Shown piece after piece: positions 12,833 through 23,796 of a DNA stretch of 64,000 nucleotides; positions within the stretch are counted from its first letter, which is position 1, and the number at the start of each line of letters is the position of its first letter. The notes beneath the pieces are model-generated. The model searched no databases, was not told where the DNA came from, and saw only the letters and a program-made list of their open reading frames with translations. Position numbers and translations under genes: made by a program. This DNA comes from Asparagopsis taxiformis (lineage: Eukaryota > Rhodophyta > Florideophyceae > Bonnemaisoniales > Bonnemaisoniaceae). The stretch spans positions 28,041-92,040 of the forward strand of contig JALQPE010002712.1 in NCBI GenBank assembly GCA_030407315.1. Reading direction: 5' to 3'.

Positions 12833-13331
12833 CATATCAGAAGTATTAAAACCTATACTACTGTTCCCTGCTATAAAGTTCTGTCTTTCTCATCTCAACA
12901 TTGTTACCTTAGCCCATTTCAGTTCTCATCTATACATCTGTCCTTCATCTCATAGTTTAGTGCTACTCAGCAGATTGCTTGCTACTTTTTAATATTAGTC
13001 TACAACGTTATATGATTTTACTAGCTAGGCCGTAGGGGAGACTAGTTTCAACCCTTGACAACGCGCAGATTTCGACTACGAGAGCCGTCACTGTGATAAA
13101 TTATTTGTAGAATTTTCGTCTATCTTCCCACCTACACTAGGCTACCTATATATATACAGGGTATAACCTGAACAGAGAACCACGTGAGGTAAAATACCCT
13201 GAGAGCTGCTCACAGCCGTACAGACCTTTGCTGAGCAATTTACCCGACTTCAAACTTCGCTTCTACCTTTACCAGGATGAGAGAAGGACGAAACTCCCTG
13301 CTGCTTACAGCCGAAGCCGTTTACCAGGGTT
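12833..13331. other. Gene-free spacer
   Basis: About 500 AT-rich bases downstream of the beta oxygenase. The end (about 13270-13331) carries the R1 outer flank (ACGAAACTCCCTGCTG, CTTACAGCCGAAGCCG). Otherwise I see nothing. Confidence 0.5.
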
Positions 13332-13593
13332 CTTACAGCAAAGTCATCGTAACGATGACTTTGCTGTAAGGAACCGTTGCCTTGCAGTGGCCAAAGAACC
13401 TTTTTTACGGGTATTAAAAAAATTGTGGCGCTTAATGTTTTGCTTTCTTACAGCAAAGTCATCGTTACGATGACTTTGCTGTAAGAAAACGTTCATTACA
13501 GCGGCCACAATTTTTTACCCGGTAAAGAAATCATGGCTGCTGTAATGATTTGTTTTCTTACAGCAAAGTCATCGTAACGATGACTTTGCTGTC
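13332..13593. repeat. R1 palindrome array
   Basis: Three 39-bp-class palindromes at 13332-13370, 13447-13485 and 13557-13593. The first interval has a degenerate TTTTACGGGTATTAAAA. The second has TTTTTTACCCGGTAAAG near 13511. It lies between the convergent 3' ends of the beta oxygenase and the methyltransferase-SET gene. Confidence 0.87.
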
Positions 13594-13893
13594 AGCACCG
13601 CCGGAACTGCCAAAGCTGTAAGCAGTCTGGCTTCACCCTCTCCCCATTTCTCTACTCCGCCTTCAGCATCCAGCCCTCTGGTGACGACGACGCCTTTCGT
13701 TTCCCCCCTCACGCCCCCTCTCGCAATGAAATACTCGTCTATTACCACGATAGCTACTCGTACTGCCGCCTTAATTTCCTCTACACACACCCCCCATCCG
13801 TCTCTTCCGTACTACGATCTAGGCTATCCTACCTTACGATTATAGTTGTATAGTGAGTAGCTAGAGTCCTACTTATGACGACTATAGTGCACC

Positions 13894-13983
13894 GGAACCG
13901 GCGCCGGTTCCCGCCCGGGCGGGTTGAATATATATTTTATGCCGTGAGGCACAGGTACCATATGGTCGCTGTGGCTCACGGCA
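13894..13983. repeat. Cluster of GC-rich and extended palindromes
   Basis: Perfect GGAACCGGCGCCGGTTCC at 13894-13911, then CGCCCGGGCG at 13912-13921, then a 44-bp inverted repeat at 13940-13983 (arms TGCCGTGAGGCACAG and CTGTGGCTCACGGCA, centred on CCATATGG). This sits in an otherwise gene-free spacer between two R1 arrays and does not match the R1-R4 families. Confidence 0.7.
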
Positions 13984-14051
13984 CAAGGAGTAGATTTTGC
14001 GACCAAAGCCGTCCAAACCATCCTCCGTGATGTTCCCTATTCACACTTCAC

Positions 14052-14490
14052 GTTTACAGCAGGGAGTTCGTCCTTCTCCCATCTTGGTAAAGGTACCTTT
14101 ACCAAGAAGGGAGAAGGAAGACGAAACTCCCTGCTGCTTACAGCTGAAGCCGTTTACCAGGGTCCTTACAGCAAAGTCATCGTTACGATGACTTTGCTGT
14201 AAGAAAACAAATCATACAGCAGCCACGATTTTTTACCGGGTAAAAAATTGTGGCCGCTGTAAGATGTTGCTGTAAGGAACCGTTTCCTTGCAGTGGCCAA
14301 AGAATTTTTTACCGGGTAAAAAATCAGCAAGAAATTTTACCGGGTAAAAAAATTGTGGCCGCTGTAATGATTTGCTGTAAGAAAACGTTTCATTACAGCG
14401 CCACAATTTTTTTACCCGGTAAAGAAATCATGGCTGCTGTAATGATTTGTTTTCTTACAGCAAAGTCATCGTAACGATGACTTTGCTGTC
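14052..14490. repeat. R1 palindrome array with intact outer fold-back
   Basis: 14052-14141 is a long inverted repeat centred on GGTACC (outer arms GTTTACAGCAGGGAG and CTCCCTGCTGCTTAC). It is followed by 39-bp-class palindromes at 14165-14203 and 14454-14490. Between them are four TTACC(C/G)GGTAAA cores (about 14233, 14309, 14338, 14415) with GTGGCCGCTGTAA-type flanks. This is the most complete R1 unit in the window. Confidence 0.87.
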
Positions 14491-14796
14491 AGCATCCCCG
14501 GTAAACGGCCCGCACTGTAATGGGGTGACTGCTTCTCCTACATCGCTCTCGTTACTGGTGTTCTACATGCTGCGTTGCTACACAATTTCGCACTCACATC
14601 TTTCTAGTTTCTCTCCTTTTCGTATCCATAGGTATAGCAGTAGAAAAGTGGATAGTTTGCACTCCAGCCGCAGATGCCTTCCTGCAGTCATGTCACGATT
14701 GTTGTAGTGTAGTCTATAATATCTAGCGCTCTTGGAAGATGATGCACAGTCTATTGTCTCTGTCAATGCGTGTTTACTCAAATCTATCAAAGTAGC

Positions 14797-17700
14797 TCAG
14801 TTAGCTGGCCAATATTTTCTACCATAGTCAGCAAATATCTCCTCATCAGCTTCAACGTCTCTGGTCAGAACGACCTTGACAGCATGGGGATTCTTGATAT
14901 TCGAAGCAAAGTCCGGTTTGTCTATGGCATCGCCTTGTCGAAACTCGGCTGACTGTGTTCGACTCACCTCGGTCGCTTTCTCCGTTCCGTCAATGACCCG
15001 ACAATCATTGAGGTAGCTGGTACAATTATAGACCGCTGGAACGAGCCAGACCTTCCGAACAGGTGCACCCCTCCCTATGTACGTGGTTTCCAATTCCATG
15101 TTGTAGTCCTGGAACCTCTCTCCTGTGCACCCAAATCCTTCCGGGCCGTACATCACTGATCTCTGCGGTTCCGAGTCTCGAATCTTCGCATAGAAAATCG
15201 TCCCGTTGTACCAGCCAATGACCGTCCCCTTCTTCAGTTTCTTCGCCGCGAATACGCCAAACCCACCACCTCTTACCTCCGATTGCGAAACATAGACACC
15301 GTAGAATGCGGCATCAGCAGCCAGAATCGCGTCCGGGTCTATGCTCCAAAACGAGTGCATGTCCTCGGCCGACCACTGGTCCATATGCACCCCGCTCAAT
15401 CTGTGAAGCATAGACCCGTCCTTCTTCATTGACGCAACGAACACAAGCAGATGGTTCGGCAATGCTGTCACAGCAGGCAAACCTTCTGGTGCATCTGAGA
15501 TGTGCTTCTGACGAAGCCTTGGGGCTTTTCCTGTGACCGGTACCGACTCGTCCCCAAGAATACTCTCCACCTCACGCTGCAAGATCCCCCCATATCGCCC
15601 GGCTTTCACCTCACTGACGAAAGCATGCAGTATCCACTCCTGCGATGCATCGTGGCACCTTTTTTTCCTTCTCACACCCAATGAACCGACGATACGTACC
15701 ATCCCTCAACGTCATACACGCTATGGCTGTGCTGTACGTTCCCGAGAAGAAATCCATCACGATATCGTTCTGCTTCGAAAATCGTTCCAGAAGCTCACGA
15801 AGAGTGGTCAACGCCTTCTGCTCATGGCGCAGTCGGTTGTTCTGCCCATCGTATTGAGCTTCACCAGCCGACAACCTCGGAACGTTGTCAATCGCGTTGG
15901 TGAACCCAGGGTGCCTCGATATGTCCGGATTGTGCAACCTGTAATCCACCATATCGTATGCAGCCATACCCTTCCCCCGCTTATACGCATGGATAACGAA
16001 ATCGTGCATATTATGCAGTGTGCACGTTTTCGTCGATGGATTGGACGTAAAGCTGTGTGGTCGGCGAGATAGCACGACTGGAACACTGTCCACAATCATC
16101 TTGCCAGGCTCGGCATTTCTGATTGCATCCATCCATGCCACGAGTTGGCGCACGCTGGAATAGATCAGAGCATGGCCGCCAGGCCGAAGAACTCGAACTA
16201 TTTCACACGCAACACTCGCCAACTCTTCCGGCTCCAGAATATCGTACTCCGAGTTTTCTCTGCCGCCTTCCCGCCTCGTGTTGAATGGAGGATCAGTGAG
16301 CACAAGCTGAACACTGTCCTCCAACACGCCATCTTCCAGGAAACTAATTTTGTCCTCCACCTCTTTGGCTACATCAGTGGCGTCACAATTCACAGTGTGA
16401 ATGTAACGCCCCATCACAGCTTCCAGCTTGGTGACGTATTCTGGCTTGGATTCCTTTCCGACGTCAACGAGCGGTGCTTCTGTAGGCGATACAGTGTCAA
16501 CCTCCATAGCGTCATCATCTTCCGCACCTTCTCTTGTTGCTGTTTCGCTAGCAACCGCCGCATTATCGTCCTCTCCACCACCGCGCTCCAGCCTAGCCTT
16601 CTTCCTCTGTGGCTCCAGACTATCCTCTTCTATATCCTCGCTGCCATTGTTTGGCACTGCTGCGGATATTTCCATCTGCGCAGGTGCACCTTCAAGGATG
16701 CCAGGCTCGGGCGTATCCTCAAGACTGTGCAACTCATCCATGGTCAGAGGAAGCTTTCGTTGCTCTCGGGTTCGCAATAACCAAGCCTTCAGCCTCCTCT
16801 GACCATCCAGGGCATGAGACGTGTTCAACTTGGCTCGCATGAACGAGTTCAATCCGAACTTGTCAGGAGTGTCGAAAAGCAAGGCTCGAAGTCTCTGCAT
16901 CAGCTGACCACGCTCGGCGAAAACATTCACCTCAGTGACACATTGGCGTATCGACAGCAGGAAGGCGCTTGTCAATGATCGCAGCCTTGCATCCACAGCC
17001 ACTGGAAGGTCGGCACAGAACCCGTTTTCACTGTCTACAGTTTTCGGGACAATGGTCAGGTTTTTCCGATGCTCCTCGACCGCACAGCCATCAGACCGAT
17101 TCGGGAGTGACCTGAAGCAAAGGCTCGCAGGATCGAATACCATGAACGGCCAGCACATCGATTCAACATCCTCGTACCCCAACACTCTTGCCCCGGTATC
17201 CCACGCAGCTAACACACGGTCGACAACAAATCCAAGCTGGTTGGCTTGCGCACTGGATGTTGCAATTCCAACCATTCCACCACCACCAATGGCCCCGGAT
17301 GTGGCTCTGGCCCGCCTAGATGGCACACTGCCCATCTCCTTACTGCAAATAGCCAAGATACACTGGCACATCATAACCATCAGCCTCCTGAACCGCTTCT
17401 GGCTAGCCTGCAAAGAATCTTGCATGTCGGATGTAGCGCCGTCCAGAAAGTACCTGCTCGAAAGCAGTTCGCGGTTCAGTGGAGAGGACAATTCTCCGCG
17501 GGGTGTCTTGCCAAACATTTCGACGGCACGAGAACTAGTCACCCCCATCTGTTTCGGAAACTCAACCATCCTCGGAGAATCACCCATCTCTGCATTGAGT
17601 CCAGACGCAAATCAATCGCACTCGAATCTTCTGCTCGGTGATACGGCCGAAGCACAGCCAGAATAGACATGCATGAGCTGTACTGCGGTTTACCACTCAG

Positions 17701-18239
17701 GCTTGAAGCAATTTTGCCGCTTGGATCGCAGGATTTGATCCAGCCCAACACATCAGCCATCCTCACAGACGAAATGTGAGCGTACTTGTCCTTTCCGTTT
17801 TGGACCCAGTACTCGTCTCTGAGATCAACGGCGATCATCAGATACTCAACAAACATCATGCGCCTTTGCAGGCCTGCAATGTCGTTGGATGTCGTCGCTC
17901 TCACACGGTCCAGCACAACAGCAGTACTGCTGTTGGTGTCCGCCACGATAGACTCTTCTCGCATAGGAATCGTAACGCCAGGAGGAAAGACGCCCTTCTC
18001 CATTCCACGTACATTGCCATGCACCGGTGCGCTCCATCCAATATCTCCAGAACGCCTTCTCGAAACCTGCCAGTCACGGGATGAGCTGTGTCATAACCGC
18101 TGTTGCGAATGCTCTCCATGAGCGCTTCCACATGACTTGCATCAACATCGCGAATCGATACGAATTTGCTGACTTGATTGGGGTCTATGAACACCCATCC
18201 GTCGTGCTTTTCACCGTGATTGTGTAACGTTCCTTCCAT
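14797..18239 (-). CDS. ParB / beta-class DNA amino-methyltransferase / SET fusion, element 1 copy (frameshifted)
   Basis: Start chosen at ATG 18239; the frame opens just upstream only with TTG. The ParB/Srx-like domain has ILDGAHR near 18040. A central region includes an IAGLQRRMMFVEYL block. The methyltransferase has motif IV TDPPFNTRREGG at about 16294-16270 and a motif-I-like DFFSGTYST near 15750. The SET domain (about 15290-14800) has GGGFGVFAAKKLKKG, a YNGTIFY block, YGPEGFGCTGERFQ, SYLND and EEIFADYGRKYW. Motif IV before motif I is the beta-class order. Frames change near 18000, 17560 and at an A7 run (15666-15660), where dropping one A joins the domains. It diverges from the Tudor-like gene at 18754. 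Predicted roles are DNA N6-adenine or N4-cytosine methylation and protein lysine methylation. Confidence 0.78.
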
Positions 18240-18753
18240 GGCGAACAAAGGTAGAGTTTTTAAGAAAGGGGTAGTTGGTTGCTGCTTGACCAGGGTGGCG
18301 CAAAGCAGAAGTTGGTTGTTTAAAACAAAGTGTCAGCGAGTGGTAGCACTTTGGTGGCTGTTTCCTTTCCACCCCTGTCCGAACCTTTACAAGATAACTA
18401 CATCGACTGTTAGGTCAATAATCAATGTAATACTAAAGTAATACTCAAAATATTGTTTCCATGCAATTTATTGGGCCCCGTAACATCTCTAAACGTATCT
18501 TTGTAGTCCAATCGTATGCATCCGACATTCACTTCTAGAACGATTATTTACATCAAATTTTATGCTGCAATCAGTTCATGGCAGACATCATCCACACTGA
18601 CGTGTCAATTTTGTCAATTGTCCATTCTATTTCTACACCACCTAAACATCTCTTCTCGACCTTTCCAATCCTCCTAGTATATACTACTCTTTAGCAGAAG
18701 GTAACGGTTAGGCTTTCACTAATACAACAATTCTATCCCATAGCTATCCCAAC
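18240..18753. promoter_or_regulatory. Divergent intergenic region
   Basis: About 510 bases between the start of the methyltransferase-SET gene (-) and the Tudor-like gene (+), so promoters for both are expected here. I see no specific box that I can call. It is the counterpart of 34717-35445 in element 2. Confidence 0.4.
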
Positions 18754-20111
18754 ATGCTTCCTCTCGCTCCAAACGTCGTTATAGAAGTTCAATGGGAACT
18801 TCGGCCGTTTGGGAGGAAACGAAAAATTGTCTGGTGGTCTGCAATCGCCAAGGAAATTACTCAGGTCAAGACTGAAACAGACCCATTCCTCCATGCATTG
18901 CTCGAATACAAAGCTGAATATGGTTTCGACTCTACCCTTTCTCAAGTCAAGATTTCAGATCGTAACGAGCTCGTCGACAAGGATTCCGGAAGGGTTCTCC
19001 CGTGGCGAAGTGGTGAGCTTCGCAGTATGGACTCACCTCCATCCCCAGCAGAGAGAGACCCAGACTACGGCATTGACCACAATCGCCACCGCCACCGCGG
19101 CATCCTTCAAGATTGCACTGCGGATCAAATGAAGAAGACCGTAGCAGAAATGCTGGCAAGATTGGAAAAGCTGGAGTCAGCTGCCAAACATCCTCTACCC
19201 CCTCCATTCGATTCAAACAGTTCCATGACCTCCTCTGCTCTGACTGTATGTAGCATTCTGTTTCAGAAGCTTGGTGTGTACACAGACAAGCCCCTCTCCC
19301 TCCGGATGACGAAATCCGAGCACTCCAGGGGAATGCGACAAACATCGCAAGAAGAAATCAGAGTACAGGCCGACTGCTCCCTTGCTCAATTCCGCACTAT
19401 TGCCATTCAATGCAAGGCGAAAGAGAATCGTGACGTTCTCTTCCAGCCGTCCTTTGAGGACATCACCTTTCCCTCTGGAAATGAGTCGGATCTTTCCATC
19501 ATTTTCCCCACCTTTCAGGCACTATGTGACTCCATAGGTACCTCGCAACACGGGTTCCAGAAAATATTGGTGAAAGCAGGGCGGAACGCGATGGAGGCAG
19601 CTCGATTGTACGAATTCTAGGAAATCTAGTCGACGTTGATTGCGCTCATGATGCTCCTTCTTCCGCCTTTCTCGTCGGCTCATCTGCTTACGTCCTGTCC
19701 AGCCCAGACCAACGTATGACAGTTCTCTGCAGGGACTCTTACGAGTTTGACCACGTCAACAATACATTTTTACATCCCCTATGCCTTAGCCAACTATCAC
19801 AGTCTAGCATCGTGGACTCTTTCCACCTACGTGATAAGGCTACTGTTACCTATGGAGCAACGTTTTCGTTACTGTGGAGACGTATTCAGCGCCGAGCCAG
19901 TTACAGCACTTTCCAGCCTGTATCAACCCCAGAGACGTTTGGGACACTATATCTACGCTTACCTTGCTGTATTTTCAGTGGTACTACTACATGCCAGGAG
20001 CTTGAAGACATTGGCTATGAGGCTATCTCTCGTCTTGGCTTCAATGCGGATTCAGACACTACCCACCCTCCCTCTCCTCCACCTGCCACCTGCAGTCCGG
20101 AGCAAAAATGA
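18754..20111 (+). CDS. Tudor-like-barrel protein, element 1 copy (one frameshift)
   Basis: ATG 18754. Residues 1-90 contain VIEVQWELRP, RKRKIVWWSA, LLEYKAEYGFDSTLS and DKDSGRVLPWR. The spacing of EVxW, VWW, a Y-x-x-E-x-GF strand and a final D suggests a small five-strand barrel of the Tudor/Agenet type; this is inference from pattern only. A short coiled coil near residue 130 (MKKTVAEMLARLEKLE) is followed by a conserved C-terminal region with TVLCRDSYEFDHVNN and LPCCIFSG. The frame changes once near 19590; the rest of the protein continues to the stop at 20111. Homologues are at 34716-33329 and 30507-29566. It lies between the methyltransferase-SET and coiled-coil genes. A histone or DNA-methyl reader role is a hypothesis. 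Confidence 0.65.
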
Positions 20112-20386
20112 TAAAGCACACCTATCCGTAGTTATCCTTTTCCTGGGTATTCCATTCTAGAGCTCCTGTGGCCATCAATTTCTAGTAAAGACGGATACCC
20201 TCGCCCCTTCCTACTTCGACTATTCCAAAGCCTATCTCTGCGCTATTCCTTCGACTTGACACTATCTTCTGACTGGTTTCCTGATGTCTCGTATCTATCT
20301 ACTTCCATCTATGACAAAATTCAACTCAACAGAAATTTTATTTCTTCATTCTTCGTCTACTATACCGAAACCGGTTTCATCCGATA

Positions 20387-21913
20387 CTACTCCCCTTCAT
20401 TCTCGATTTCATCATCGACAAATACCTTCACATATTCTTCATCTCCTCCGTCCTCTTCCATAGACCTGAAGCTCTCCTCCAGCACTGAGTCCCCTCCATC
20501 GTCTACATTCAGTTCTTCATGTCTATCACGCGATATAGTCAAAACCTCCTCATTCATAAAACGACTACTCACCCGCTCCCCGGGAAGAAGCAGTTTCACT
20601 GCTTCATTGATTTCCCGGATTTGCGCTCCTCCCACCTCTGCTCCACTTTGAAATTTCAAAATCGTTCGGAACCCGTATGCAAGTATGTAGATGAATTGCA
20701 AGGAGTATTCTGAACGTCGCAGGAACATGTTCCTATCAGAACATTGCGTGTAGGCGACTGCAAAGTTCAGTGTAACCTCTACTAAATTGATCCTCCTAGT
20801 CACAAACCTCTTGTCCGGTTCTCCAATAATTTGAACTTCGTACTCCACTCTGAATACCATTTCTTTCCGCACAGCAATGAATTCGCGAAGAATCTTCACA
20901 TTCTTGTCATCCATTGCTGCACGCTCCGCTGCATTCATTTTCCTCTGCGCCGAGTACAGGCTTGGAACTGACTCAATGTCCAGCCCACCGTCGTGCAAAT
21001 GATGCTCCATACCGACTGAACCTTGAAACCCACTGAATAGAACGAATCCAAGATCTCGGATGAACCGGTTTCGCACATGATCTCTGGACTTGTTCATAAA
21101 CCCGGTCACTGCCGTGAGTGCCAATTTCGTCACAGTGATGCCTACCTCCTTTCTGTGCAACGGCCCATTGTCACTAAACTTTCTTCGCTTCTGCTTTCGA
21201 GCGGCCCCATCACTTCCCTCGGACGTCCCAGTCATTCCATCCATGCGAGCAGAGTCCGTTCCGCGAATTGTCTCCTCAATGGTCCCGGTAGTCACATACC
21301 CCCGCGCCCTCCACCGTTCGATACCTTCCGACGTTCCATTGGAGCTGGAACGGTCTCCTCCCTGTCTGAAAGAATTGTTTTGACAAGTATTCTTGATTAA
21401 AGAGGTCACAACTCGGCAGCGCAATTCAATGTGGTTCCGGCCGGCAAGCGTCCTATTGAACACATCCTTTCGCTGATTGCTCTGCCTGGCGAACATCAGC
21501 GTATTGATTAGCTGGCATCCGTTGAAATGCCTATCCCTCTTATCCACCATTACCTTCGTGTACATTGGAACAACAGCACACAGCACAGCACACACCATTT
21601 CGAACGTGAACGATTTCTCCGCATCCTGCGCAATGCGGAGACGTTCCCTGTCCTTCTCGGAGGCGATCTTCTTCGGATGTCCTTGTCCCTGGCTCAGAAG
21701 CCCATCGACGATGCTCTTGACCTCCTGCATATCTGTGTTTAGCATGGAGACAGTCTTGGCGACATTTCCGAGAGTCTCGCGTAATTGAATGGTGCTCTTC
21801 TCGACGGCATCCATTTTATCACTCAGGGCTTTCAGCTCTGCAGTGATGTTCGAAAAGCCCTCACGCGTTATTTCGGAAAATGCAGCGATGCTCACGGAGG
21901 TTTCGGGATTCAT
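20387..21913 (-). CDS. Coiled-coil nuclear-type protein, element 1 copy (508 aa, intact)
   Basis: Single open frame from ATG 21913. The N-terminal 85 residues form a heptad-rich coiled coil (EITREGFSNITAELKAL onward). A conserved block follows with VCAVLCAVVPMY, MFARQSNQRKDVF and the HIELRCRVVTSLI segment. Then come a basic KQKRRKFSDNG nuclear-localisation-like stretch, KLALTAVTGFMNKSRDHVRNRF, and a C-terminal region with EFIAVRKEM and RRINLVEVTLNFAVAYTQC. The tail is acidic (EEDGGDEEYVKVFVDD). I do not recognise the family. It is the only element 1 gene with no break. Homologues are at 31197-32721 and, diverged, 27527-29200. Confidence 0.75.
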   Translation of the reverse strand: MNPETSVSIAAFSEITREGFSNITAELKALSDKMDAVEKSTIQLRETLGNVAKTVSMLNTDMQEVKSIVDGLLSQGQGHPKKIASEKDRERLRIAQDAEKSFTFEMVCAVLCAVVPMYTKVMVDKRDRHFNGCQLINTLMFARQSNQRKDVFNRTLAGRNHIELRCRVVTSLIKNTCQNNSFRQGGDRSSSNGTSEGIERWRARGYVTTGTIEETIRGTDSARMDGMTGTSEGSDGAARKQKRRKFSDNGPLHRKEVGITVTKLALTAVTGFMNKSRDHVRNRFIRDLGFVLFSGFQGSVGMEHHLHDGGLDIESVPSLYSAQRKMNAAERAAMDDKNVKILREFIAVRKEMVFRVEYEVQIIGEPDKRFVTRRINLVEVTLNFAVAYTQCSDRNMFLRRSEYSLQFIYILAYGFRTILKFQSGAEVGGAQIREINEAVKLLLPGERVSSRFMNEEVLTISRDRHEELNVDDGGDSVLEESFRSMEEDGGDEEYVKVFVDDEIENEGE

Positions 21914-22447
21914 GTTGAACTTGCAATTGGAGTTTGCTAAAAGGAGAAGTGCTTTGAAGGAAGGGTGTCACGCTTAGTACAGCAGTGTTGTAGCAAATAT
22001 CATTCCAGTGGATGCATCCATCCTGTTCTACTCTACATAATAATAATGGATCCCAGTGCTCCGTAACGGTTATTTTTCATAATTTAGTGGTGGATGGTGC
22101 GTATTCTTTCCTTTGCCACCACCCACGTCCTGTACATACCACACCTCGCTACCAGACTGACGTCTCCTACTCGACACTTTCAATTCAAAAATAGATAGGT
22201 ATAATTTGAAATGCTAAACTCAACATAATATAGCTACTCTGTACATTCTCTCCTTACGGTGAGACAAACGAGATATGTTCAATCTTCCCAATCTTTCATT
22301 CTACGTCCTATTCAACATCTAGCTTCCCTGCACCCAACTATCCGTAAAGCACCATCACAATTACTATAGTCGTATACCACACACCATTCCAATATTTACC
22401 TTCACACCAACACTATGCTCCATATTTCCTCTCAAATCCACTCCACC
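21914..22447. other. Spacer right of element 1
   Basis: About 530 AT-rich bases upstream of the coiled-coil gene. No gene is seen. It should contain that gene's promoter and possibly the element's right end. Confidence 0.45.
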
Positions 22448-22798
22448 AGACAGTGTTGTGAACCAATGCACGGTACTACCCGCAGACAATACAATTTGCT
22501 ATCTACACTACTGTCTACAGATTTCCCCAGACAGTGCAGTAATACAATACAATGCATTGCCTCAGACAGTAAAATGTACTGTCTGCACATACTGTCTGGC
22601 GGCAACACTTCCGGACAGTAAAATTTACTGTTCTGGACAGTAAATTTTACTGTTTTTGGTACTGTCCAGATTTCGTGCCAGTTTACTGCTGCAGCAGTAT
22701 TCTGAAATTTCCAGACAGTAAATTTTACTGTCTCCGCGCACTGTCTTGGCCAGACAGTAATTTTTACTGTCTCAGACAGTAAATTTACTGTCTTTTTT
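22448..22798. repeat. R2 palindrome array (ACAGTAAAWTTTACTGT type)
   Basis: At least eight copies of GACAGTAAA or its complement, several fused into palindromes such as GACAGTAAATTTTACTGTC (about 22714-22732) and CAGACAGTAAATTTACTGTC (about 22774). Spacing is irregular, with CTGTCTGG and CCAGACAGT half-sites in between. It follows the last gene of element 1. Related arrays with GGCAGTAAA lie at 30530-30900 and 52565-53770. Confidence 0.85.
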
Positions 22799-22935
22799 CA
22801 TTCTCAACACCGTAGTGTGATCTACGATATTGTTTTCCTCTCAACCCAGACTAACGAGTGCGTATCCATGAGCTAAGAGCGCTCCCGACCTCAGCAGTAC
22901 CTCTACTTTGTCTTTTCCAGCTGCTATTCAGGTCC

Positions 22936-22979
22936 TAAAATTTGGTAATTTTTGAGCCCAAAAAATTACCAAATTTTAG
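22936..22979. repeat. R3 palindrome, copy 1
   Basis: Inverted repeat with 18-bp arms (TAAAATTTGGTAATTTTT and its complement) around GAGCCC. It is near-identical to 23396-23439. Confidence 0.9.
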
Positions 22980-23395
22980 ACCCATCCGGCGCCCACCTGT
23001 TCCAGATTTGGACAACCGCTCCTGCCCCAGGCTACGTCAAGTTCATGCATTCCATGCTTTAGTGATGTTTCTAAACATTCCAAATGCTACGCTTCTTCGC
23101 TGGATGGTCGTTGACGAACATTGACGGCGCATTGCAGCTCTGTTCAAAACCGAACCGGTATTACCATGACGTGCATCTATGTCCGTCTACTTCCCTCCTG
23201 ATACAATCTTGAACATCTAGTCATCGTGATGCATCGAGACAGTTTTGCACCAATAGTCGATAAACCTAATTGCACCGAACTATAGAAGGTGCTGCCCACG
23301 TGGTGCTTACTCGTGGTGGTGAGTGTTCCATGGCATATGGTCGCTGGTACAAAGTGGGACGGAGAACGAGCCATACGGTCACTACGAGTGGGGCA

Positions 23396-23439
23396 TAAAA
23401 TTTGGTAATTTTTGAGCCCAAAAAATTACCAAATTTTAG
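23396..23439. repeat. R3 palindrome, copy 2
   Basis: Same 18-bp arms and spacer as 22936-22979. The following bases are also similar (GACTAGTCTGGCGACC versus GACCCATCCGGCGCCC), so the pair may be a duplication that includes flank. The roughly 410 bases between copies hold no gene that I can see. Confidence 0.9.
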
Positions 23440-23796
23440 ACTAGTCTGGCGACCGTCTGTAGCTAATGGGGCTTGAGTTTAGGTGCAGTGTCTCTGTATT
23501 ATTAGTGAAGCTGGCTCAAGGTTGTGGAGATTTTGTTTAATGCACTGTTATGATACAGAATGCGCCCAAGCTGCATACCCGTTCAAAACATTGCACCCCT
23601 TCACCAATCTTCAACAACAAAACTCCAAACTCTTTCATCATCCCGCGACCCCTCGTCAGAAATCGAGGCTTCCATAAATTCCAATTTCAAATTTTGCGGG
23701 CGCGCGGAAAAATCTCCTTGCCGTCCTGTCAGGCACAATCTTCTCTACCAATCTATCGCATTCTCTCTTCTCCCTCGTTCCCGAGCATCCCCTGAA

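Larger units (their letters stand above)
1..21913 (+). mobile_element. Element 1: six-gene mobile element, left end outside window
   Basis: Gene order is transposase-like (+), ParB-oxygenase alpha (+), ParB-oxygenase beta (+), ParB-methyltransferase-SET (-), Tudor-like ORF (+), coiled-coil ORF (-). The same order and relative strands recur, reverse-complemented, at 51172-31197, which is why I call it a unit. R1 palindrome arrays separate the first four genes. The right boundary is uncertain: the last gene starts at 21913 and an R2 array begins near 22448. No terminal inverted repeat or target-site duplication was identified by eye. Mobility is inferred from the transposase-like gene, the multiple copies and the repeat context. 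Confidence 0.7.

Noticed and set aside
15660..15666. Programmed -1 frameshift at the slippery A-AAA-AAG in the methyltransferase-SET gene
   Set aside because: The SET domain lies in the +1 frame, so a -1 slip would not reach it. Homologues lack the slippery run.
15533..17666. Several plus-strand frames of 130-240 codons opposite the methyltransferase-SET gene
   Set aside because: They are antisense to a gene with clear motifs and homologues, and they are not conserved opposite the other copies.
22448..22798. CRISPR-like array
   Set aside because: Repeat units are short palindromic half-sites with irregular spacing and no constant spacer length; the context is eukaryotic.
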